Below the pieces are notes generated by a model. It was given only the letters and a program-made list of their open reading frames with translations, was not told the DNA's origin and made no database searches. The position numbers and the translations under genes are program-made. Shown here piece after piece: positions 43,270 through 52,435 of a stretch of DNA of 64,000 bases. This DNA comes from Alicycliphilus denitrificans_A (lineage in GTDB: Bacteria > Pseudomonadota > Gammaproteobacteria > Burkholderiales > Burkholderiaceae_C): positions 2,604,001 to 2,668,000 of the forward strand of contig NZ_CP126238.1 of the NCBI RefSeq assembly GCF_044792555.1, given 5' to 3'. Every line of letters begins with the position of its first letter. The first letter of the stretch is position 1.

Positions 43270-44084
43270 TGGATGTGCAGGTCAACGGCTCTCCAACCTA
43301 TTGCTACACCGGCGGCAAGCCCCTGGACCCGGGCCAGCCGACGGTGGTCTTCATCCACGGCGTACTCAATGACCACAGCGTCTGGGCGCTGCAAAGCCGC
43401 TACATGGCGCACCACGGCTGGAACGTGCTGGCCGTGGACCTGCCCGGCCATGGCCGCAGCAGGGGCGATGCCCCCGCCAGCGTGGAGCAGGCGGCGGACT
43501 TCATCAATGCTCTGCTCGACGCGCTGGGAATCCAGCAAGCGGCGCTGGTGGGCCACAGCTGGGGCTCGCTGATCGCGCTGGAGGCGGCGGCGCGCCTGGG
43601 CGCGCGCGCCAGCCACCTGGTGCTGGTGGGCACGGCCTACCCGATGAAGGTCTCGCCCGCGCTCATCGAGGCCGCGCTGCACGAGCCCGAGAAGGCGTTG
43701 CGCATGGTGAATGTGTTTTCGCGCAGCACCCTGGCGCCGCCGCTGGGGGCGGGCTTTTGGGTCTATGGCGCGGGCATGGCCCTGGGCCGGCGCGTGCTGC
43801 GCAGCAACCCGCAGGTCAACGTCTTTCACCGCGGCTTCGTGGCCTGCGACAGCTATGCAAATGGCGAACAGGCCATCGCCGCCATCCAGTGCCCGGTGCT
43901 GTTCGCTCTGGGCAACCTGGACCAGATGACGCCCCCGAAGGCCGCGCAGGGCCTGATCCAGGCCGCGCGCGCCGCGGGCAAGCAGGTGCAGGTCGCGCAG
44001 CTGCCCGTGGGCCATCACCAGATGAGCGAGGCGCCCGACGCCACGCTGCAGGCCATACGCGGCTTTCTAGCCCAAAGGCCCTAA
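43269..44084 (+). CDS. Alpha/beta hydrolase
   Basis: A 271-residue alpha/beta-hydrolase-fold protein: VVFIHGVLNDHSVW (oxyanion hole), VDLPGHGRS, nucleophile elbow LVGHSWGSLIALE near residues 95-107, acid in FALGNLDQMTP, and His in PVGHHQMSE. Directly downstream of and overlapping metY (the ATG follows the TGA with one shared base; a GTG at 43266 is an alternative), suggesting a role linked to homoserine esters, although such proteins are diverse. No cap-domain features point to a substrate. Confidence 0.82.
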   Translation: MDVQVNGSPTYCYTGGKPLDPGQPTVVFIHGVLNDHSVWALQSRYMAHHGWNVLAVDLPGHGRSRGDAPASVEQAADFINALLDALGIQQAALVGHSWGSLIALEAAARLGARASHLVLVGTAYPMKVSPALIEAALHEPEKALRMVNVFSRSTLAPPLGAGFWVYGAGMALGRRVLRSNPQVNVFHRGFVACDSYANGEQAIAAIQCPVLFALGNLDQMTPPKAAQGLIQAARAAGKQVQVAQLPVGHHQMSEAPDATLQAIRGFLAQRP

Positions 44085-44785
44085 TCCAGCAGCCGGCACA
44101 GCACGGTCAGGCTCGGCACCGTGGCGTGCGGCGGCGCACCCTCGTGCGGCCACGCGGCGCCGGCCGTGTTCAGCCACGCGGCCTGCATGCCCGCATCGAG
44201 CGCGCCCTGCGCATCGAGCAGCGCGTCGTCGCCCACATGCAGCACCTCGCTGCTATCCACGCCCGCGGCCCGGGCGCCGGCGTGGAAGATGCGTGCATCG
44301 GGCTTGGCGACGCCCAGGCGCGTGGCGCTCAGGCTGGCCCGGAAATACCGGCCTATGCCGATGCGCTGCACGTCGGCGTTGCCATTGGAGACCGCCACCA
44401 CGGGGTAGCGCGCGGACAGGAATTCGAGTGTCTCCAGCGCGTCCTCGAACAGGTCCACGCGCTGGCGCTCGGCGAAGAAGAACTCGAATGCCGGCTCCGC
44501 CAGCTGCGGATCGTCCCCTGCCTGGGTGAGCGCCAGCCGGATCGACTCGCGCCGCAGCGCGCTCAGGTCGTGGCGCAGCTCGGGGCGCAGCTCGTTCATG
44601 CGCACGCGGATGGCGCGCAGCGTCTGCGCATCGCCAAACAATGCCGCCGTGGCCGGCGCATGGGCTGCGAGCCAGCCGGCCAGCGCCGCCTCGGCGCGCG
44701 TGATGGCGGGCCAGACTGGCCACAGTGTGTCGTCTAGGTCGATGGTGATGGCGCGAATGCGCGCGATGTCAAGACTTGTTACCAC
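44081..44785 (-). CDS. HAD-family hydrolase
   Basis: A 234-residue haloacid-dehalogenase superfamily phosphatase: motif I ITIDLDDTLWP (nucleophile Asp near residue 15), motif II VVAVSNGNAD, motif III LGVAKPDARIF and motif IV LHVGDDALLDAQGALDAG. A helical C1 cap lies between motifs I and II. It is most like the YjjG/GPH-type subgroup. GTG start at 44783-44785; an in-frame TTG (LDIARI) downstream is an alternative. Four-base overlap with the convergent hydrolase gene. Confidence 0.85.
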   Translation of the reverse strand: MVTSLDIARIRAITIDLDDTLWPVWPAITRAEAALAGWLAAHAPATAALFGDAQTLRAIRVRMNELRPELRHDLSALRRESIRLALTQAGDDPQLAEPAFEFFFAERQRVDLFEDALETLEFLSARYPVVAVSNGNADVQRIGIGRYFRASLSATRLGVAKPDARIFHAGARAAGVDSSEVLHVGDDALLDAQGALDAGMQAAWLNTAGAAWPHEGAPPHATVPSLTVLCRLLD

Positions 44786-44836
44786 AATTGATCCACGGCA
44801 AAACCGGCAGGCAAGGCGGCGACACAATCGGGCGCC

Positions 44837-45229
44837 GTGACGCGCTGCAACATCCGCATTTCCCTCCGCCGACCCGGCATGGTACTCGCCATGCTGGCCC
44901 TGCTGGCGCAGTTGTGGATGGTGCAGGCCAGCGCACGGCACTGGGCCGACATGGCGACCCATGCCCTGCTGAGTGCCGACATCTGCACAGTGCATGGGCA
45001 GGACGACACTGGCTCCGGGACACAAGGCAAGGCCCAGCCCATGGGCGGGATGCAGCATTGCCCCGTCTGCAGCGTCGCCGGCACCAGCTTCATGGCCAGC
45101 CACGGCGGCAGCGGCGCGGTGCCGCCGGGGCCGCAGGCGCAGGCCCCCCTCCGACACGACAACGCGGCAGCGCCGCAGCCCAGCCGGCTGCGTCCGCCGG
45201 CCCAGGGCCCGCCCCTGGTCTGGGCTTGA
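44837..45229 (+). CDS. DUF2946 small envelope protein
   Basis: A 130-residue protein, GTG start, with an N-terminal helix (PGMVLAMLALLAQLWMVQAS) and the DUF2946-type H-C-P-V-C block in GGMQHCPVCSVAGTS near residues 72-84. The tail is Pro/Gln/Ala-rich and low-complexity. Proteins of this type frequently lie upstream of TonB-dependent metal receptors, as here (94 bp before the copper-type receptor), and their Cys/His/Met residues suggest metal handling in the periplasm. Function unproven. Confidence 0.75.
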   Translation: MTRCNIRISLRRPGMVLAMLALLAQLWMVQASARHWADMATHALLSADICTVHGQDDTGSGTQGKAQPMGGMQHCPVCSVAGTSFMASHGGSGAVPPGPQAQAPLRHDNAAAPQPSRLRPPAQGPPLVWA

Positions 45230-45322
45230 CGCCCCGCCTCTGACCCGCCTTTTGTCGTGATGCAGCCAGCCCCTGGGGCGGCTGCGCCCGGGCCTGCGCC
45301 CGCATTCCCTGATTTTTGATCC

Positions 45323-47587
45323 ATGCACTCCATAACCCGAATTCTTCGCGGCGGCCGCCGCACGCACGGCTGTGCCCTGCTGCCCCTGTCCGCCCTGCTG
45401 GCGGCCCTGCCCCTGGCGGCCACGGCCCAGCAGCAGGCCACCCTGCAGACCATCACCGTCAGCACCACCGCCGACAACGCCCCCCCCGTGGGCGCCAGTG
45501 ACACGCCCAATAGTTCATTGCGCGCAGCGCGCCCAGCCAGCAGCGACACTGCCAACCTGCTGCGCTCCCTGCCCGGCGTCAGCCTGGCGGGCGCCGGCGG
45601 CGTGTCCAGCCTGCCCAGCGTGCATGGCCTGTCGGACGACCGGCTGCGCATACAGGTCGATGGCATGGACCTGATCTCCGCCTGCGGCAACCACATGAAC
45701 CCGCCACTGTCCTACATCGACCCCACGCGCGTGGGCAGCGTGCGGCTGTTTGCCGGCATCACTCCGGTGAGCGTGGGCGGCGACAGCATTGGCGCCACCA
45801 TCCAGGTCGATTCCCCGCCACCGGCCTTCACCGCGCCGGGCGAGGCGCCCCGCGTATCGGGCGAGGCCGGGGGTTTCTGGCGCAGCAACGGCGACGCGCT
45901 GGGCGGCCACCTGGCGGCCTCCTACGCGCGCGAGCAGTTCAGCCTGCGCTACGACGGCTCGACGGCCCAGGCCGACAACTACAAGGCGGCGCGCGATTTC
46001 AAGAGTGCGGGCCCGGCTGCCAGCGACAAACCCACGCAATGGCTGGGCGGCGACGAGGTGGGCTCCAGCAGCTACAAGACGCGCAACCACGCATTGAGCA
46101 TGGCCTGGCGGGGTAGCACGGACCTGGTCGAGCTGCGCCTGGGCGTGCAGGACATTCCCTACCAGAACTACCCTAACCAGCGCATGGACATGACGCGCAA
46201 TGACAGCCAGCAGTTCAACCTGCGCTACCAGGGTCAGTTCGGCTGGGGCCGGCTGCATGCACGTGCCTACCACGAGGCCACGCGCCACGCCATGAACTTT
46301 GGCGCCGACAAGCAGTTCTGGTACGGCCCCGCCAACAACGTGCCGGGCATGCCCATGGACACACGCGGCCGCACCAGCGGCCTGCAGCTGCGCGGCGACG
46401 TCGAGCTCTCCGAGCGCGACACGCTGCGCGTGGGCGCGCTGGCGCAGCGCTACCGGCTCGACGACTGGTGGCTGCCCTCGGGCGGCGGCATGGCGCCCGA
46501 CACCTTCTGGAACATCCGCGATGGTCAGCGCGACCGGCTGGAGGCCTTTGCCGAATGGGAGGCGCGCTGGAGCCCGCAGTGGCTCACGCAGATCGGCCTG
46601 CGCGTGGGCCAGGTGCGCATGAACAGCGGCACGGTGCAGGGCTACAACAGCGGCTATGCGGCCGAGGCCAACGCCTTCAACGCACGCGACCGGCATCACA
46701 GCGACCACAACCTCGACCTCACGGCCCTGGCGCGCTACACCCCCAACGACCAGGTCCGCTACGAATTCGGCTTTGCCCACAAGACGCGCTCGCCCAACCT
46801 GTACGAGCGCTACAGTTGGTCCACCGGGGGCATGGCCATGCGCATGGTCAACCTGGTGGGCGACGGCAATGGCTACGTGGGCAACCCCGACCTGCGCCCC
46901 GAGGTCGCCAACACCCTCAGCGCCACGGCCGACTGGCATGACGCCACGGGCGAGCGTTGGGGCGTGAAGCTCACGCCCTACGTCACGCAGGTGAACGACT
47001 ACGTTGGCGCCGAGCGCTGCAGCGGCGGCATGGGTGCCATGACCTCCTGCACCGCGGCCAACGCCGGCGCCACGCAGGGTTTCGTCTACCTGCGCTTTGC
47101 CAACCAGGACGTGCGCCTGCACGGCCTGGACCTGTCGGGCTTTAGCCGGCTGGGCGAGAGCGCCACCTGGGGGCGCCTGACGCTGCACGGCATGCTCGGC
47201 TATGTGCGCGGCAAGGACAGGCGCACGGGCGAAAACCTGTACGCCATCATGCCGCTGAACGCCAGGCTGGCCCTGAGCCACGACAAGGGTGGCTGGAGCA
47301 GCACGGCCGAGCTGCTGATGGTGGGCGCCAAAAAAGATGTCTCTGCCGTGCGCAACGAGGTTCCCACCGCCGGCTACGCCCTGGTGAACCTGCGTACCAG
47401 CTACGAGTGGAAAGCGTGGCGCCTGGACCTGGGCGTGGACAACCTGTTCAACCGCTTCTACAACCACCCGCAGGGCGGTGCCTACCTGGGCCAGGGCCGT
47501 ACCATGGCGGGCACGGCCGTGCCTTGGGGGGTGCTCGTGCCCGGCATGGGCCGGTCCGTGTACCTGGGCGCCACGGTGAAGTTCTGA
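45323..47587 (+). CDS. TonB-dependent copper-type receptor (OprC/NosA-like)
   Basis: Outer-membrane gated channel of 754 residues: signal peptide (cleavage near ATAQQQ, residue 35), plug domain (LLRSLPGVSLAGAGGVSSLP, then IQVDGMDLISACGNHMNPPL), and a 22-strand barrel ending ...VYLGATVKF with a terminal aromatic. The ACGNHM stretch (Cys121/Met125) matches the CxxxM copper site described in Pseudomonas OprC, and the N-P-P-L-S-Y context is that subfamily's. Thus Cu import is the likely role. A weak hairpin terminator follows. Confidence 0.85.
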   Translation: MHSITRILRGGRRTHGCALLPLSALLAALPLAATAQQQATLQTITVSTTADNAPPVGASDTPNSSLRAARPASSDTANLLRSLPGVSLAGAGGVSSLPSVHGLSDDRLRIQVDGMDLISACGNHMNPPLSYIDPTRVGSVRLFAGITPVSVGGDSIGATIQVDSPPPAFTAPGEAPRVSGEAGGFWRSNGDALGGHLAASYAREQFSLRYDGSTAQADNYKAARDFKSAGPAASDKPTQWLGGDEVGSSSYKTRNHALSMAWRGSTDLVELRLGVQDIPYQNYPNQRMDMTRNDSQQFNLRYQGQFGWGRLHARAYHEATRHAMNFGADKQFWYGPANNVPGMPMDTRGRTSGLQLRGDVELSERDTLRVGALAQRYRLDDWWLPSGGGMAPDTFWNIRDGQRDRLEAFAEWEARWSPQWLTQIGLRVGQVRMNSGTVQGYNSGYAAEANAFNARDRHHSDHNLDLTALARYTPNDQVRYEFGFAHKTRSPNLYERYSWSTGGMAMRMVNLVGDGNGYVGNPDLRPEVANTLSATADWHDATGERWGVKLTPYVTQVNDYVGAERCSGGMGAMTSCTAANAGATQGFVYLRFANQDVRLHGLDLSGFSRLGESATWGRLTLHGMLGYVRGKDRRTGENLYAIMPLNARLALSHDKGGWSSTAELLMVGAKKDVSAVRNEVPTAGYALVNLRTSYEWKAWRLDLGVDNLFNRFYNHPQGGAYLGQGRTMAGTAVPWGVLVPGMGRSVYLGATVKF

Positions 47588-47596
47588 CGCCGCATG

Positions 47597-47632
47597 GCCT
47601 GCAGCGGCCCGGCAATAGCCCTGCAGGCTTTT
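47597..47632 (+). terminator. Weak terminator after the TonB receptor gene
   Basis: Arms GCCTGCAG/CTGCAGGC with a 16-base loop, then TTTT. Ten bases after the receptor stop. Short T-run, so only partial termination expected. Confidence 0.5.
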
Positions 47633-47670
47633 CACCGACTTTCGTGCAACCCCCTGCACGTGGGTGAAAA
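47629..47670 (+). promoter_or_regulatory. Hairpin over the hemH ribosome site
   Basis: TTTTCACC (47629-47636) pairs with GGTGAAAA (47663-47670), and inside GTGCA (47644-47648) with TGCAC (47655-47659). The right arm ends six bases before the hemH ATG and contains the only purine-rich stretch that could serve as Shine-Dalgarno site. It may limit hemH translation; no trans-acting factor is suggested by sequence. Confidence 0.45.
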
Positions 47671-47676
47671 TCGGCC

Positions 47677-48717
47677 ATGGACTTGGAAAAACAACCAGCA
47701 CCCGCCTCTAGCCTGGCAAACGATACCGCCATCTTGCTGTGCAACCTGGGCACGCCCGACGCCCCCACAGCGCCGGCGCTGCGCCGCTACCTAGCGCAAT
47801 TCCTGAGCGACCCACGCGTGGTCGAAATACCACGCGCCGCCTGGCTACCCATATTGCACGGCATCATCCTGCGCACCAGGCCCGCCCAGTCAGCCGCCAA
47901 ATACGCCACGATCTGGACAGACGAGGGCTCGCCCCTGGCCGTGTGGAGCGCCAAGCAGGCCGTGATGCTGCGTGGCTGGCTGGGCGAGGCCGGTTACCCG
48001 GTGCGCGTGCTGCCGGCCATGCGCTATGGCCAGCCGGCCATCGCGGCCCAGCTGCAGGCCCTGCAGGCCGCGGGCGTGAAGCGCGTGCTGGTGCTGCCGC
48101 TGTACCCGCAGTTCTCGGCCACGACCACCGCCAGCGTGGTGGACGCAGTGGCCGACTGGACGCGCCACTCGCGCCACTTCCCCGAGCTGCGCTTCGTGAA
48201 CGACTACCACGATCACCCTGACTACATCGCCGCGCTGGCCGCCAGTGTGCGCGCCCACTGGCGCCGCGAGGGTGCGCGCGGCGACAAGCTGGTGATGAGC
48301 TTTCACGGCATACCCGAGCGCAACGTGCGCCTGGGCGACCCTTATGCCGAGCAGTGCCGCAAAACCGCACAACTGCTCGCCCAAGCGCTAGGCCTTGAGA
48401 ACGAGCAGTGGCAGCTCACCTTCCAGTCACGCTTTGGCCGTGCGAAATGGCTTGAGCCCTATACCCAACCCACGCTCAAGCGGCTGGCGGCTGCGGGCCT
48501 TGCCAGTGTGGATGTGATCTGCCCAGGCTTCCCAACCGACTGCCTGGAGACGTTGGAAGAAATCAACATGGAGGTACGCCAAGCCTTCTTGCAGGCAGGC
48601 GGCAAGCGCTTTACCTACATCCCTTGCCTGAACGACAACAACGAATGGATCAGCGCGCTCTCACACATCGCGCAGACCCATCTTGCAGGCTGGATCACCC
48701 CCGCCACGAAAGCGTAG
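47677..48717 (+). CDS. hemH: Ferrochelatase
   Basis: Inserts Fe2+ into protoporphyrin IX, last step of heme synthesis. The 346-residue protein has AILLCNLGTPDAPTAPALRR at the start, VLVLPLYPQFSATTTASVVD, catalytic His in LVMSFHGIPERNVRLGDPY and the conserved acidic helix CLETLEEINMEVRQAFL, and ends FTYIPCLNDNNEWI. Single-domain bacterial length. The following Lon-like gene begins two bases after the stop. Confidence 0.96.
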   Translation: MDLEKQPAPASSLANDTAILLCNLGTPDAPTAPALRRYLAQFLSDPRVVEIPRAAWLPILHGIILRTRPAQSAAKYATIWTDEGSPLAVWSAKQAVMLRGWLGEAGYPVRVLPAMRYGQPAIAAQLQALQAAGVKRVLVLPLYPQFSATTTASVVDAVADWTRHSRHFPELRFVNDYHDHPDYIAALAASVRAHWRREGARGDKLVMSFHGIPERNVRLGDPYAEQCRKTAQLLAQALGLENEQWQLTFQSRFGRAKWLEPYTQPTLKRLAAAGLASVDVICPGFPTDCLETLEEINMEVRQAFLQAGGKRFTYIPCLNDNNEWISALSHIAQTHLAGWITPATKA

Positions 48718-48719
48718 CC

Positions 48720-51161
48720 ATGAACACGCCCTGCCCCCGGCTCGCACCAGAGCAGCTACGCCTGCACATCGCCCCCGAGAGCCTGGGTTTTGCCGACACG
48801 CACACACTCGTGGGCGAGCCCCTGCCGTGGATTGGCCAGCAGCGCGCCTTCGACGCGGCGCGCTTTGGCCTGGCGATGCAGCAACCCGACTACCACCTGT
48901 TCGTGCTCGGCGAGGTCGGCAGCGGCCGAGCGTCGCTGATGCGCCAGGCGATGAAGGAGGCCGCGGCCGGCCGGCCCGTGCCGCCGGACCTGTGCTTTCT
49001 GCACGACTTTGACGCACCCGAGCGCCCGCGTGCGCTGCGCCTGCCCGCGGGCCAAGGGCGGCAGCTGCGCGACCAGGTGGCCGGCTGGAGCCGCCAGCTG
49101 GAGGCGGATATCCCCAAGCGCCTGGCCGCCCCCGACGTCAAGAACGAGAGCGAGCGCATCACCAAGCGTTACCAAAGCGACGAGGCGCGAGCCTTCAGCC
49201 AGCTCGCCGACTTTGCGCGCGCACGGCGCTTTCGCCTGGCGCGCGATGAGGGCCAGATGGTCTTCACCCTGCTGGGCCCAGGCGGCGAAGAGCCTCTGAC
49301 CGAGGCCGAGGCGGGCGCACTCGGTGCGCAGGAGCGTGCCACCATCGAGCAAGCCGAACAGGAGTTGCGCGCCGAGATCGTGCGCTTTCTCGATCGCACG
49401 CGGCCGCTGGAGCGCACACGCGACGAGGCACTGGCGCAGCTTTTGCGCCAAAGCGCCGGCCCGCTGGTCACGCACGGCCTGGACGATATCCGCCAGGGAT
49501 TGCGCAAGCAGATCAAGGACGCGGTCAAGCTCAGGCGCTGGCTCGAGCAAGTGGAGCAGCAGGTGCTCGACAACCTCGATCTGTTCGTACCGCACGAGGG
49601 CACGCAGGGCGAGGACACGCTGGAGGACGAACGCCGCGGGCAACTGGCCGACCTGCTCGCGCTGTGCCAGGTGAACCTGGCAGTGGATAACGCGCAACTG
49701 CCCGGCGCACCAGTCGTCATCGAGGACAACCCGCAGCTGCGCAACCTGTTCGGCCATATCCAGTACGAATCGGGCGAGGACGCGCCCTACGCCGACTTCT
49801 CCGACATCCACGCCGGCGGCCTGCTGCGTGCACACGGCGGCTTTCTGATGCTGTTTCTACGCGATCTGGTGGGCGATGCGCCGCTTTGGGAGCGGCTGCG
49901 CCGCTTCCTGCGCTGCAACCGCGTCGCGATCGAGGACCAGGCCGCAAGCCATGGCAGCGGCGCCACGGTGGCGCTGCAGCCCGAGGGCGTGGACGTGGAG
50001 GTGAAGATCGTGCTCATCGGCTCGGCCGCCGAGTACTACCTGCTGCACGAGGGCGACACGGATCTGGCACGGCGCTTTCGCGTCAAGGTGGACTTTGCCG
50101 AGCAGTTTCATGCGAGCAGCGACACCTACCGCGCGAGCAGTGTCTTCCTCGCACGCTCCTGTGCGCGTCGCGGCCTGCCGCACTGCAGCAGCGCAGCGGT
50201 GGCGCGCCTGCTGGAGTTCACGCACCGCGAGGCCGACGACCAGGCGCGCCAGAGCGCCAGCTTTGCCAGCCTGGAGGCGCTGCTGGTGGAAAGCTGCGCA
50301 CAGGCGCGCACGCGCGGAGCAGCACTCACCGAGGCCTGCGACGTCGAGGCGGCGCTCACCGCGCGGCGCCAACGCCACAACGCGCCCGAAGAGGCGCTGC
50401 ACGAGGCCATCGCCGAGGGCGAACTGCTCATCACCCTGGAGGGCCAGCGTGTCGGGCAGCTCAACGCGCTCACGCAGATCGACATGGGCGACTACCGCTT
50501 TGGCTTTCCGGTGCGCATCACCGCACGCACGCACGCCGGGCGCGAAGGCGTGGTCAACATCGAGCGCGAGGTCGAGCTGTCCGGCCCCATCCACGACAAG
50601 GGCGTGCTCATTCTGCAAAGCTATCTGAGCGCGCTGTTCGGGCATCTGGCGCCGCTGGCGCTCAACGCCTCCATCGTGTTCGAGCAGGAGTACAGCGGCA
50701 TCGAGGGTGATTCGGCCTCCTGCGCCGAGCTGTACGCACTGCTGTCATCGCTGTCGGGCCTGGCGCTGCGCCAAGACATCGCGGTCACCGGCGCGCTGAA
50801 CCAGCACGGTGAGGTGCTGCCCGTCGGCGGACTGAACGAAAAAATCGAAGGCTGGTTCCGCGTCTGCGCGCAGGCCGGTCTCACGGGTACGCAGGGCGTG
50901 CTGATCCCGGCGCGCAACCAGCGCCACCTGATGCTCTCGCCCCAGGTAGTCGATGCGGTCGCGGCCGGGCGCTTTCACGTCTACGCCGCGCAGCATGTGG
51001 GCGAAGGGGTGGCGCTGCTGACCGCCAACCTCGCCGGCCTGGCGCCGGGCGAACATCTTGAAGGCAGCGTGCACGCACGCGCCGAGGCCACGCTGCTGGC
51101 CTACCGCCGCGCCTGGCAGGCCATGGCGCTGGGGCGCAGACGCGCCCCGCGCAGAGCATGA
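48720..51161 (+). CDS. Lon-like (LonB/YcbZ-type) AAA protease family protein
   Basis: An 813-residue protein: AAA-like domain with a variant P-loop GEVGSGRAS at about residues 64-72 (the usual Lys is Arg and the following Ser/Thr is Ala), a long insertion of about 150 helical residues (VKNESERITKRYQSDEARAF to around residue 315), ATPase remainder (IHAGGLLRAHGGFLMLFLRD), and a C-terminal Lon protease domain with catalytic Ser665 in EGDSASCAEL and Lys708 in GLNEKIEGW, 43 residues apart as in Lon. ATP use is doubtful, peptidase dyad intact. Follows hemH by two bases. Confidence 0.87.
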   Translation: MNTPCPRLAPEQLRLHIAPESLGFADTHTLVGEPLPWIGQQRAFDAARFGLAMQQPDYHLFVLGEVGSGRASLMRQAMKEAAAGRPVPPDLCFLHDFDAPERPRALRLPAGQGRQLRDQVAGWSRQLEADIPKRLAAPDVKNESERITKRYQSDEARAFSQLADFARARRFRLARDEGQMVFTLLGPGGEEPLTEAEAGALGAQERATIEQAEQELRAEIVRFLDRTRPLERTRDEALAQLLRQSAGPLVTHGLDDIRQGLRKQIKDAVKLRRWLEQVEQQVLDNLDLFVPHEGTQGEDTLEDERRGQLADLLALCQVNLAVDNAQLPGAPVVIEDNPQLRNLFGHIQYESGEDAPYADFSDIHAGGLLRAHGGFLMLFLRDLVGDAPLWERLRRFLRCNRVAIEDQAASHGSGATVALQPEGVDVEVKIVLIGSAAEYYLLHEGDTDLARRFRVKVDFAEQFHASSDTYRASSVFLARSCARRGLPHCSSAAVARLLEFTHREADDQARQSASFASLEALLVESCAQARTRGAALTEACDVEAALTARRQRHNAPEEALHEAIAEGELLITLEGQRVGQLNALTQIDMGDYRFGFPVRITARTHAGREGVVNIEREVELSGPIHDKGVLILQSYLSALFGHLAPLALNASIVFEQEYSGIEGDSASCAELYALLSSLSGLALRQDIAVTGALNQHGEVLPVGGLNEKIEGWFRVCAQAGLTGTQGVLIPARNQRHLMLSPQVVDAVAAGRFHVYAAQHVGEGVALLTANLAGLAPGEHLEGSVHARAEATLLAYRRAWQAMALGRRRAPRRA

Positions 51162-51175
51162 TCAGAGGGTGATGG

Positions 51176-51388
51176 TCAGCGCTCCATCCACCACTGAATG
51201 ACGATCTTGGCCAAATAGCCGACAAAGCCCACGCCCAGCCCCAGAAAGATCACGAAAGTGCCAAACCTGCCGGCCTTGGACTCGCGCGCCAACTGCAGGA
51301 TGATGAACACCATGAACAGAATGAAGGCCCCGATCCCGTAGGTGAGGAAAAAATGGGCTATTTGCTGTTCTGTGTACCCAAAAATCAC
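51176..51388 (-). CDS. DUF2788 small membrane protein
   Basis: A 70-residue protein with two membrane helices (FFLTYGIGAFILFMVFIILQ and FVIFLGLGVGFVGYLAKIVI) joined by the conserved loop LARESKAGRFGTF. That loop and the length match DUF2788. Role unknown; convergent with the Lon-like gene, 14 bp away. Confidence 0.8.
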   Translation of the reverse strand: MIFGYTEQQIAHFFLTYGIGAFILFMVFIILQLARESKAGRFGTFVIFLGLGVGFVGYLAKIVIQWWMER

Positions 51389-51421
51389 GACAAGATCCTA
51401 CAAACTCAGGCTGGCGCCCTG

Positions 51422-52258
51422 TTACGCATCAACCGACGCAAACCCCGATGCGTCCACAAGGTCGCGATAGGCATGCCAGCTCGCATGGCCCAGCAGCGGC
51501 ATCACGACCACCAATCCGATCAACAGCGAGCCCAGTCCCAACAGGGTCAACATCACGATCAGGGCCGCCCACAGCGCCATCGGCACCGGGTTGGCCAGCA
51601 CCACGGCCCAGCTGGTCAGCACGGCCTGGCGCACGCTGATCCGCCGGTCGAGCAGCAGCGGCATGGCCACCACGCTGGACGCAAAAATAGGCGCGGCCAG
51701 AAAACTGCCCAGCGCCAGCCAGATGGCAAACAGCGCCCCATCGCGCTCGAGCACGACATGGCGCAGGAAATCCATGGGTGTTTCTATGCGCACCGGCGAC
51801 AGCGTATAGATCAGAGACGCCGAGATGGCCACCCAACCCGTGGCCGCCAGCGACAGCAGCAGACCAAATCGCACCAGGCTCCAGTAGCCCTGGTGCTGCA
51901 CCTGCCCCGCATGGTTGCGTTGCCAACGTACCCAGGTCTGCCACACCAGGCCCAGCCCCACGCGCTCGCCACGCTCCAGGGCGCGGCTGATGGCATACAG
52001 GCTGGTGGCCACCACCGGCCCCACGATCAGGAACCCTGACAAGGTGCCGGCGACAAACCAGAAGCGATTGTGCCCCAGCGCCACGATGGCGGCGCCCAGC
52101 AAGGCCAGGAACAGCCCATGGGCCAGACTCAGCAAGGGCGCGCGCGCAATGTCGCGCAAAGCCTGGCCCAACCAAGCCAGCGGCCGCAGCAGGCCAATGG
52201 TGCGCACCTGGGGCAGCGAAAGCGGCGAAACGGGATTGGCACGGGGACTATGGGGCAT
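51422..52258 (-). CDS. DUF2189 family membrane protein
   Basis: A 278-residue integral membrane protein with about six hydrophobic helices, starting LLRPLAWLGQALRDIARAPL and ending GLVVVMPLLGHASWHAYRDL, a hallmark of DUF2189 proteins. The ATG at 52258 is used; a TTG at 52270 is also possible. Function unknown. Same strand and 33 bp upstream of the DUF2788 gene. Confidence 0.78.
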   Translation of the reverse strand: MPHSPRANPVSPLSLPQVRTIGLLRPLAWLGQALRDIARAPLLSLAHGLFLALLGAAIVALGHNRFWFVAGTLSGFLIVGPVVATSLYAISRALERGERVGLGLVWQTWVRWQRNHAGQVQHQGYWSLVRFGLLLSLAATGWVAISASLIYTLSPVRIETPMDFLRHVVLERDGALFAIWLALGSFLAAPIFASSVVAMPLLLDRRISVRQAVLTSWAVVLANPVPMALWAALIVMLTLLGLGSLLIGLVVVMPLLGHASWHAYRDLVDASGFASVDA

Positions 52259-52435
52259 AGGACGCTGCAAAGCAATGACCGGGCCAGTCTACTTCACCCA
52301 CACGCATATCTGCAGCACGGGCATGAAGGCTTTATAACCATAAGAGATAAAAAAAATTCTATTTTGTAGTTTGCACATAGAAAGACAGCCAACACAATCA
52401 CGGCAATCTTTGCACTGCCCGACCCAGGATTCGCC

